From Nitrospira sp. (GTDB lineage: Bacteria > Nitrospirota > Nitrospiria > Nitrospirales > Nitrospiraceae), in assembly GCA_030123625.1 (NCBI GenBank), contig CP126121.1, positions 453,001-517,000 of the forward strand: a stretch of DNA of 64,000 bases. The letters run 5' to 3'. The notes beneath the pieces are model-generated. The model saw only the letters and a program-made list of their open reading frames with translations, made no database searches and had not been told where the DNA came from. A program made the position numbers and the translations under genes. Of the stretch, positions 19,287 through 26,033 are shown in pieces. Position 1 is the first letter of the stretch. Each line of letters starts with the position of its first letter.

Positions 19287-20033
19287 TTACGCTGCCGCTT
19301 TTCCATAGTGCTTGAAGAGCTGTATTTCATAATCCGGCGTAACGAGCATCGAGGGCTCATAAGCCGGTGCCGATTGAATGGCGTGCCGGGTCAGCGACAT
19401 GGTGACCGATCGGCTATGCCAATCGATCTGCTTGATGCGGCCGGTTTGCACCAACACTTTTTTCCCCGGCAGCCAATTCCTCGTATCCACCTCTACATAT
19501 CTGACGTTCCAATCCTCGTCGTCGATGACCAAGTCTTCGATATGACCGATTTCTCCATCCTGAGCGTGAATGCCGTAGCCGGTCACCTCCGCACTGCTGC
19601 GGAGGTGGGACTTCTCCGGCGATTCGGAGAAGACCGGTTCGTCCACATTCATCGGAGGCGGATCGGGATAAGGAATCGGGGTCCCTAAAACGGTTGTGCC
19701 TGCTTGCCAGTACGGCGCCCACCGGAAATGCTCATAGTAGGCTTCTTCGTACTGGCGTGAGATCGGCTTCGCCTTCTCGATGGGTGGTGCCTGCTCGATT
19801 TGCTCTTTTCGCAGATTGATCCGCATGGATGCATCGGCATCATTGATGCCGGCCACGGCAATAGGCGCAATGAGCACATTTCGTGAGGAAAGCCAACCCC
19901 CGGTGTTTATGATCAGGTATCTGACGATCCAGCTTTGATCGTCGAAGTACAATTCCGATATCGACCCCATCCGGCCGTCAATGGCGGACAGTGTCAATGC
20001 GGCGAGGTCTCGAACACGCCGAAATTGCTTCAT
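19287..20033 (-). CDS. PRC-barrel domain protein, copy 2
   Basis: 248 residues from the ATG at 20033, which has AGGAAGG upstream; the open frame extends further to 20075 but into the end of an older gene. Same two PRC units as copy 1 (SIDGxxGxI-type at ~18 and AQDGEIGHIEDLVIDDEDW at ~165) with about two thirds identity throughout, including the same middle spacer WAPYWQ and the same C-terminal PDYEIQLFKHYG. The gene once lay 24 bp downstream of a small membrane-protein gene that is now broken. Confidence 0.85.
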   Translation of the reverse strand: MKQFRRVRDLAALTLSAIDGRMGSISELYFDDQSWIVRYLIINTGGWLSSRNVLIAPIAVAGINDADASMRINLRKEQIEQAPPIEKAKPISRQYEEAYYEHFRWAPYWQAGTTVLGTPIPYPDPPPMNVDEPVFSESPEKSHLRSSAEVTGYGIHAQDGEIGHIEDLVIDDEDWNVRYVEVDTRNWLPGKKVLVQTGRIKQIDWHSRSVTMSLTRHAIQSAPAYEPSMLVTPDYEIQLFKHYGKAAA

Positions 20034-20056
20034 ACGTTTCCTTCCTGGTTGCGGTG

Positions 20057-20240
20057 TCAAAACGTATATTGCCAATCGCTGTGCTCGATTCTACTGGAAA
20101 GATCCCTTGCCACCGGACCGATTTCATAGTGGGCCTCATCCCGTATGATCGCCGCGGTGCCGAGCAAGAGAATCGCGCCGACGGCCCACCCCATCCATCC
20201 TCAAAATCCAAACCGCCAAAGCAACCACGCTCGCCACAAG
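20057..20240 (-). pseudogene. Remnant of a small membrane-protein gene
   Basis: Two frames on the minus strand join into one protein: GLVASVVALAVWILR (about 20240-20196), then MGWAVGAILLLGTAAIIRDE continuing to a TGA at 20057. The break is a 4-bp tandem duplication (CCATCCAT on the plus strand, 20191-20198), which shifts frame. The N-terminal half of the gene is missing: at ~20240 the sequence becomes the coding strand of a truncated Hsp20 gene in the opposite direction. The remaining 45-residue open frame ends 24 bp before PRC copy 2. Confidence 0.65.
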
Positions 20241-20579
20241 CCCGGTCTTCGAAAAGAAGATATCAAAGTGGAATTGACTCCCCACGGCCTCAGCGGCGAA
20301 CGCAAGCGCGAGCATGAAGAGACACGAGGCGGAATCTACCGTTCGGAACGCAGCTATGGCTCGTTCAGGCGTACAGTGCCGGTTCCTGACGATGTTCAAA
20401 TCGACCAAGCAAAGGCGACATTCGAAAACGGCATCCTCACCGTCAACATGCCGGTTCCCGTAGCGACCCAGCATCGTCGGGAAATTCCTATTGAAGGAAA
20501 TGAAGGAGCATCGCGGTCACAGACCCCTGGTCAACAGCCTTCGACACAAGGACAGACCTCTAAAACCAAGGCGGCGTAA
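20241..20579 (+). pseudogene. Truncated Hsp20/alpha-crystallin gene
   Basis: From PGLRKEDIKVEL onwards this is the alpha-crystallin domain of a small heat-shock protein: GERKREHEE, IYRSERSYGSFRRTVPVPDD and FENGILTVNMPVP are diagnostic. The N-terminal region and first strands are absent; the sequence upstream is the antisense of another gene's remnant. About three residues are also missing between TPHGL and SGERK, where intact members have a strand. The frame is open further upstream to 20145 but that part is antisense and has no ribosome site. The tail is Ser/Gln/Thr-rich. It is probably non-functional, though a fused product cannot be excluded. Confidence 0.75.
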
Positions 20580-20603
20580 GCAGGGAAGAATTCCCTCGAA
20601 TCC

Positions 20604-20632
20604 GGCCGTACCACTGCTTCGGGGGTACGGCC
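20604..20632 (+). terminator. Stem-loop terminator candidate
   Basis: A 9-bp perfect stem GGCCGTACC / GGTACGGCC with an 11-nt loop, followed by GTTTCAT. The T tract is poor, so termination may be weak. It lies 25 bp after the Hsp20 fragment stop and before the convergent gene at 20690-21925. Confidence 0.6.
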
Positions 20633-20689
20633 GTTTCATGTGCCAATATCCATGGTCACCGACTCCTGATTCCATCATGTCGAGAACGA

Positions 20690-21925
20690 TTAGAAATTAA
20701 AGATCCCGCTTTCTTCTGCCCCTTCATACATTTGACCGGCCTCGTACTCACGCAACCTTTCCTGGTTGCTACGGTGGGATCCCTCCTCGGTCGGCAGTTC
20801 GTAATAGTCGAAGTACCAGTCATCATCGTACAAGCCATCGTTGAAATACCCGCCTGAATAGGCCGAAGCCGATTCTGATTGGTTATCGAATGCCTTCACA
20901 ATAGAGGTGACGTATCCATCCGGCGCCACTTGCGCCAGGATCTGATCCCCCACATGCAGGCCCACATCCAAATCCTCGGCCACCAGAAGGTGCACCTCTC
21001 GTCCGTTTGGTTCTTTCACAATATAAAATCCATCGCGGTCGATATTGAGCACCTCGCCCTTCATAACGACTTCGCCACGGACCTCTTGCGATGGGTTTTC
21101 GGAGCGGGCATTCGATGCTTGCCCCTCCGACCTCTTTCCCTCATGGACTGACCGCATGGCGGACAACACCTTCCTTTCAATGTGTACCGTCTTATCTTGG
21201 CTGGTCACTTTCTGAGCAAGGACAAACGGCTTGCCGCTCAACCGGGCCATCGGCCCTTCCACGGAGATCTCCTGGCCATAGGCGAGATTCAGGTCTTGAA
21301 GAGACGCTTTCTCTCCAAGGTCGGCGACGATTTGTTTTCCATCTTTGGTCACGATCCTGACGACCTGATGAGACTTGTCGCCTCTCTTGATCTTCAGCTC
21401 TTTGATAATTGCGACTTTTCCACTCACCGTTTTTGCCGATTGACGCGCGTGTTGAGAGGGCATCCGACGGTCGACGCGTATAATGTCTCCATCGACATTG
21501 ATTTCTCGAGCAAATATCACATGACGACCATTGACCTTATTCTCCGGTCCACGTATCGAAATCCAATCTCCAGTCCGAAGTTCCACATCGCGAAATTGTT
21601 TGGCTGGTCCCAAATCCGCCACGACGACATGTCCTTGTGTCGTGCTCAGTAACACAACCAAGTGTTCCTGTCCGGTGTCTCGCACGAGGACCTTCTTCAT
21701 CTGGCCGATTTCGCCGCTGACATGCCTCCACGACTCCATAGAGTTGTAGGGGGGCGATTGTCGATCGCCACCCAAGTTCAACGATTGTTCCATCGACTGT
21801 TCTCGTAACGGGTAACTACCTTCCGTGGTCTCGGATTGCTGTGACCAAGCATCAGCGGTATAGCAGAAGGTCATGAATCCCAAGCCCGCGAGCGGCAACG
21901 CGACACGAAGCAATAACGTAGTCAT
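20690..21925 (-). CDS. Exported protein with three OB-like repeats, family unknown
   Basis: 411 residues; AAAGGA 6-7 nt before the ATG. Residues ~1-28 form a signal peptide. Three repeats of ~75 residues follow, each starting with V-S/R-G-E/K-V/I and ending in a hydrophobic strand: ~68-150 (VSGEIGQMKKVLVRD, VADLGPAKQFRDVELRTGD), ~165-248 (VSGKVAIIKELKIKRGD, VADLGEKASLQDLNLAYGQ) and ~285-350 (VRGEVVMKGEVLNID, VAEDLDVGLHVGDQI). The pattern resembles small beta-barrel (OB-type) modules. The C-terminal ~60 residues are acidic and Tyr-rich. It is not recognised as a named family. Confidence 0.65.
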   Translation of the reverse strand: MTTLLLRVALPLAGLGFMTFCYTADAWSQQSETTEGSYPLREQSMEQSLNLGGDRQSPPYNSMESWRHVSGEIGQMKKVLVRDTGQEHLVVLLSTTQGHVVVADLGPAKQFRDVELRTGDWISIRGPENKVNGRHVIFAREINVDGDIIRVDRRMPSQHARQSAKTVSGKVAIIKELKIKRGDKSHQVVRIVTKDGKQIVADLGEKASLQDLNLAYGQEISVEGPMARLSGKPFVLAQKVTSQDKTVHIERKVLSAMRSVHEGKRSEGQASNARSENPSQEVRGEVVMKGEVLNIDRDGFYIVKEPNGREVHLLVAEDLDVGLHVGDQILAQVAPDGYVTSIVKAFDNQSESASAYSGGYFNDGLYDDDWYFDYYELPTEEGSHRSNQERLREYEAGQMYEGAEESGIFNF

Positions 21926-22400
21926 GATGTGTTCCTTTCACGTTATGAAGATGAAAATAAACTGATCGCCGCACCGGCAAAAACCGTCGTGCTCATGCGC
22001 CATCGATAAATTTCGCAAGGGCCATACCAAGACGATGTGACGACTGTTTGGCATGGCCATCGACTCATTCCCTCACGTTCCGCAGGGCAACGCGAGACAC
22101 GGACATGACGTCGCTTAAAAACGGCAGCGGACACACTGTCTCCATACATCGGAATAACCTGTTTGTGGACGACGCTTGTGTCTCATCACAGATAAGACTT
22201 GCCGAAGCGCGGCACCGATGTTGCGTCCTTCTCCCGGAAGTATCGGTACAAGGAGAATCGTGAGGAAGAAGATGTTTGCAGCTTTCACATCTTCACGATC
22301 ATCCGGCTGATCGCCACGATGGTTGTTGTGCCGGTGATTGCAGACTGATCAGCGCGCAGGGTCTTCTCTCGAAGAAGTACGGCAGATCTGTCTTGTGAAA

Positions 22401-22414
22401 CGGACAACCTGTCC
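22401..22414. promoter_or_regulatory. GGACAACCTGTCCG palindrome, possible operator
   Basis: Inverted repeat GGACA-N3-TGTCC, 168 bp before the SDR start codon. The same 14-mer occurs upstream of nuoA (40776-40789). The factor is unknown. Confidence 0.4.
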
Positions 22415-22487
22415 GATCAGGCACATCGTGCCCTCTGTATCCTGCGTACTGCCAACTCTACAGAGAGGATCTTCATGGCGCTATCAT

Positions 22488-22517
22488 TTGACACCCCACT
22501 CATTGACACCCCACTCG
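22488..22517. repeat. 15-bp tandem repeat
   Basis: TTGACACCCCACTCA is followed directly by TTGACACCCCACTCG. Each unit offers a TTGACA -35-like hexamer about 65-95 bp before the SDR start; no matching -10 was recognised with confidence. Confidence 0.7.
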
Positions 22518-22581
22518 ATCCCACTGTACCGGTACCGTGATCGTCGAATGGAAATACCGAGACAAATACATGGGGGACCAC

Positions 22582-23598
22582 ATGAATCCGAGTCACAATG
22601 GAAAAGGAAAACGCGAAGTCGTCGTCGTGACGGGCGCCTCAGCAGGGGTCGGCAGAGCGATCGCCAGAGAGTTTGCCGCGCACGGCGCTTGCGTCGTCCT
22701 GTTGGCCCGCAGCCGAGACGGCCTGGAAGGAGCCAGGCAGGATGTCGAACGCCTTGGGGGTCGGGCTTTGCCGATTCTGACGGACGTCTCCGACGACCTG
22801 CAAGTGGAAGCGGCGGCGGATCGAGCAGAACGAGAGTTCGGCCCCATCGATATCTGGATCAATAATGCCATGGTGTCTGTTTTGTCGCCGGCGCTCCAGA
22901 TGACGGCGGCAGACTACCGGCGAGTGACGGAGGTCACGTATCTGGGATACGTGTACGGAACCTTGGCGGCTTTGCGCCGCATGGTGCCGAGGGATCGCGG
23001 CATCGTCGTGCAAATCGGGTCCGCCCTGGCCTACCGAGCCATCCCACTGCAATCCGCCTATTGCGGCGCCAAACATGCGATTCAGGGGTTCACGGAATCG
23101 CTTCGTTCGGAGCTCATTCATGACAAGAGTCGCGTCCATCTGTCGATCGTCCAATTGCCGGCGGTCAATACGCCGCAATTTTCCTGGATCAAGACCCGGA
23201 TGCCGAATCACCCCCAGCCGGTGCCGCCGATCTTTCAACCGGAAGTCATTGCCAGATCCGTGTACTGGGTCGCCCATCATCCACGACGCGAGTTCACGAT
23301 AGGCATGTCCGCGGTGCAAGCGATCCTCGGCGATAAATTCATCCCCGGGATCTTGGATCACTATTTGGCGTACATGGGATACGGCGCTCAGCAAACACAG
23401 GAGCCGGTGGAGCCCGATCGTCCGAACAATCTCTACGATCCCTTGCCCGGTGACTATGGCGCAAGAGGAGAGTTCGACGGCCGTTCCACCGACTACAGTG
23501 TCCAAGCTTGGATCAATCGCTACCGCGGTTGGTTGGCGCTGGGACTAAGCCTGGGAGCGTTATCGTCTCTGTATTGTGCGTCCAGAAGGTCGGCATGA
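22582..23598 (+). CDS. SDR-family oxidoreductase with C-terminal membrane anchor
   Basis: 338 residues from the ATG at 22582 (GGGGGA upstream; another ATG at 22570 is less well placed). Classical SDR features: cofactor loop TGASAGVGRAIAREF, NNAMV replacing the usual NNAG motif, catalytic Ser in QIGSALAY and Y-x3-K in SAYCGAKHAIQG. This family with ~340 residues and a C-terminal hydrophobic segment (GWLALGLSLGALSSLYC) is common beside respiratory or stress genes. The substrate is unknown. It precedes the cydA-like gene by 58 bp in the same direction and may be co-transcribed. Confidence 0.85.
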   Translation: MNPSHNGKGKREVVVVTGASAGVGRAIAREFAAHGACVVLLARSRDGLEGARQDVERLGGRALPILTDVSDDLQVEAAADRAEREFGPIDIWINNAMVSVLSPALQMTAADYRRVTEVTYLGYVYGTLAALRRMVPRDRGIVVQIGSALAYRAIPLQSAYCGAKHAIQGFTESLRSELIHDKSRVHLSIVQLPAVNTPQFSWIKTRMPNHPQPVPPIFQPEVIARSVYWVAHHPRREFTIGMSAVQAILGDKFIPGILDHYLAYMGYGAQQTQEPVEPDRPNNLYDPLPGDYGARGEFDGRSTDYSVQAWINRYRGWLALGLSLGALSSLYCASRRSA

Positions 23599-23656
23599 GG
23601 TCCACGGCTCTCGTCTTCAATCACGTGAATGACGCCTTACGGTACCGATATTCACT

Positions 23657-24985
23657 ATGATACCGGACCTGATCGCCGCTCGATCCCAGATGGCCATGTC
23701 CCTGGGCTTCCATATCGTCTTTGCCGCGCTGGGCATCGCGATGCCGGTCCTGATGGCCGTCGCAGAGTGGCGCTGGCTGAAAACGAAGGATGAAGAATCT
23801 CTCGCGCTGGCGAAGCGATGGTCGAAAGGGACTGCGATTTTGTTCGCGGTCGGCGCCGTGTCCGGAACCGTGCTTTCGTTCGAGTTGGGCTTGCTTTGGC
23901 CGTCATTCATGGAACGGGCCGGTCCAGTCGTCGGGCCTCTCTTCGGGCTGGAAGGGTTTGCGTTCTTCACGGAAGCCATCTTTCTCGGGATCTATCTCTA
24001 CGGCTGGTCGCGGATCTCGCCGCTCGCGCATTTTATATCCGGTCTCATCGTCGCGGCGAGCGGAATCGCGTCCGCCGTCTTCGTCATCGCGGTCAATGCC
24101 TGGATGAATGCGCCCACCGGCTTCGATCTCACCGACGGCAAGCTCACCAATGTCCGACCCTTAGTTCCGCTCTTGCACCCGCTGGCCGTTCAGGAATCGT
24201 TGCATATGTTGCTTGCGGCCTTTGCCTCGACAGGATTTCTCGTGGCCGGCGTGCACGCGTTTCTTCTCCTGCGCCGTCCGTCGGATCAATTTCACCGGAA
24301 TGCGATCGCCATCGCGCTGGGGGTCGGCGGGATTCCCGCCCTCCTTCAACCGTTAAGCGGGGACTTCATCGCTCGAGCGGTCGCCGATCACCAGCCGGCG
24401 AAGCTGGCCGCGATGGAATCGCTCTTCACCACGGAAGCCGGAGCGGATTTCGTCCTCTTCGGACTTCCTGATGCTTCCATGCAAACCATCGACTATGCGG
24501 TGATGATTCCAAACGGATTGAGCCTTCTCTTGCATGGAGATTCTCGGGCCGTGGTTCCGGGGCTCGATCGGATTCCCCGTGAAGACTGGCCGCCCGTGGC
24601 CGTCACCCACGTGGCCTTCCAGCTCATGGTGACCTGTGGGGTGATCATGGCCGGAGTGACGATCTGGGCCGGTTGGCGTTGGTGGAATGGACAATTGGAA
24701 AGGAGCCGCCGGCTCTTGCGCGCATTGGTTATCACAGCTCCATTGGGATTCATCGCCATCGAGGCCGGGTGGGTTGTGACCGAGGTGGGACGTCAACCCT
24801 GGATCATACAAGGGCTTATGCGCACCTCGAAAGCGGTGACGCCGATGCCGGGCCTTTGGATTCCAATGATGACCTTCTCGGCCTTGTATGTCGTGCTGGC
24901 GGGGGTCGTCGTTTGGGCTATTTGGCGCCACATTGCGGCTGCCGCCGTCGTCTCTGAGCGAAGGGAGGAAAGGAGAGCCGCCTAA
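23657..24985 (+). CDS. cydA: Cytochrome bd-type quinol oxidase subunit I, short Q-loop (CIO-like)
   Basis: 442 residues, about nine membrane helices. His19 in SLGFHIVFAALG matches the high-spin haem ligand; the glutamate-rich proton-path segment is FELGLLWPSFM...GPLFGLEGFAFFTEAIFLG; His in QESLHMLLAAFAS matches the b558 ligand, and GRQPWIIQGLMRTS is conserved. The protein lacks the long Q-loop insertion of E. coli CydA and so resembles cyanide-insensitive oxidases. It oxidises quinol and reduces oxygen in the inner membrane. The gene begins without a clear Shine-Dalgarno. Its partner subunit follows 2 bp downstream. Nitrospira genomes carry several bd-like paralogues, so the physiological acceptor is inferred. 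Confidence 0.92.
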   Translation: MIPDLIAARSQMAMSLGFHIVFAALGIAMPVLMAVAEWRWLKTKDEESLALAKRWSKGTAILFAVGAVSGTVLSFELGLLWPSFMERAGPVVGPLFGLEGFAFFTEAIFLGIYLYGWSRISPLAHFISGLIVAASGIASAVFVIAVNAWMNAPTGFDLTDGKLTNVRPLVPLLHPLAVQESLHMLLAAFASTGFLVAGVHAFLLLRRPSDQFHRNAIAIALGVGGIPALLQPLSGDFIARAVADHQPAKLAAMESLFTTEAGADFVLFGLPDASMQTIDYAVMIPNGLSLLLHGDSRAVVPGLDRIPREDWPPVAVTHVAFQLMVTCGVIMAGVTIWAGWRWWNGQLERSRRLLRALVITAPLGFIAIEAGWVVTEVGRQPWIIQGLMRTSKAVTPMPGLWIPMMTFSALYVVLAGVVVWAIWRHIAAAAVVSERREERRAA

Positions 24986-24987
24986 CG

Positions 24988-26013
24988 ATGCCTTCGTACG
25001 AGCTCATGGTCGCTGCCGCGCTGGTCGGTGCCCTCACCTTCTATTTGTTGTTCGGTGGAGCGGACTTCGGAGCGGGGATCTGGACTTTCTTCGCGATGGG
25101 GCGCCAAGGACAGCCTCAACGTGCGTTGATCGATCAAGCGATCGGTCCTATTTGGGAGGCCAACCATGTCTGGCTCATCATCGCCGTCGTGATTCTCTTT
25201 ACAGCGTTCCCGCCGGCCTTTGCCGTGATCTCCATAAGACTGCACATCCCCTTGACCTTGATGCTGATCGGGATCGTGCTGCGAGGCACCGCCTTCGCCA
25301 TACGAACTCACGATATTACATCGCGTCCCGATGGGTTCACCGGCGCGCCGGCCGTTTGGCATTGGATATTCGCCTGGTCAAGCTTGCTCACACCGACCAT
25401 GCTGGGCATCGTCCTTGGAGCAATTGCCTCGGGACGCGCTGCCGGACCGACCGACACAATCAGAGAAACCTTCGTCGACCCTTGGCTGGCACCGTTTCCC
25501 ATCGCGGTCGGCCTGCTGGCAACAGCATTGGTCGCTTACCTTGCCGCAGTCTATCTGATCATGGAAAGCCGAGACCCGGGCTTGCGCCGCCTCTTTCGGC
25601 ACCGGGCCATCATGAGCGGAATACTCGTCATCATCTTGGCCACCGTCGCCCTGTTTCTGACCGGAGAAGGAGCGCCGGAAATTCATCACGGTCTGACTGG
25701 AACGGCTGTCGGCCGTGCAACGGTCGTGACCACAGGGCTGCTCCATATCGCCGTCCTGTGGGCCCTGATCACCGAGCGCGATCTGCTGGCTAGATTCTTG
25801 GCGGGAGGCGGAGCAGTCGCTGTGCTGTGGGGGTGGGCCTTATCGCAGTACCCATATCTTGTCGAGCCGTCGGTCACTATTTACGATGCGGCCCCGTCCG
25901 AAACACTGGATATTTTGCTGGCGAGTCTGCTGTTGGGATCCGTCGTGCACCTTCCTTTTCTGTTTTACTTATACAACGTGTTCAAGGGAGATGCGCTCTC
26001 GCGATCGGCATAG
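24988..26013 (+). CDS. cydB: Cytochrome bd-type quinol oxidase subunit II
   Basis: 341 residues, eight to nine membrane helices, the length of CioB/CydB proteins. The N-terminal LLFGGADFGAGIWTFF and GPIWEANHVWLIIAVV are hallmark segments; the C-terminal FLFYLYNVFKG is also typical. It pairs with subunit I to form the haem-bearing oxidase and is translated almost continuously with it (ATG 2 bp after the cydA stop; AGGAGAG upstream). No small CydX-like subunit was seen after it; the gene ends 20 bp before the convergent kinase A. Confidence 0.9.
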   Translation: MPSYELMVAAALVGALTFYLLFGGADFGAGIWTFFAMGRQGQPQRALIDQAIGPIWEANHVWLIIAVVILFTAFPPAFAVISIRLHIPLTLMLIGIVLRGTAFAIRTHDITSRPDGFTGAPAVWHWIFAWSSLLTPTMLGIVLGAIASGRAAGPTDTIRETFVDPWLAPFPIAVGLLATALVAYLAAVYLIMESRDPGLRRLFRHRAIMSGILVIILATVALFLTGEGAPEIHHGLTGTAVGRATVVTTGLLHIAVLWALITERDLLARFLAGGGAVAVLWGWALSQYPYLVEPSVTIYDAAPSETLDILLASLLLGSVVHLPFLFYLYNVFKGDALSRSA

Positions 26014-26033
26014 TGATCACTCCTTTTTGCGCA

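Larger units (their letters stand above)
21926..22581. other. 656-bp intergenic region upstream of the SDR-cydAB block
   Basis: Divergent promoters must lie here. Seen are the palindrome GGACA-ACC-TGTCC at 22401, the 15-bp tandem repeat at 22488 and the palindrome GTACCGGTAC at 22526. Short frames in this region have no ribosome sites and look random. Confidence 0.5.

Noticed and set aside
21943-22149. 68-codon minus-strand frame upstream of the SDR gene
   Set aside because: No ribosome site, unlikely composition, and it overlaps the probable divergent promoter region.
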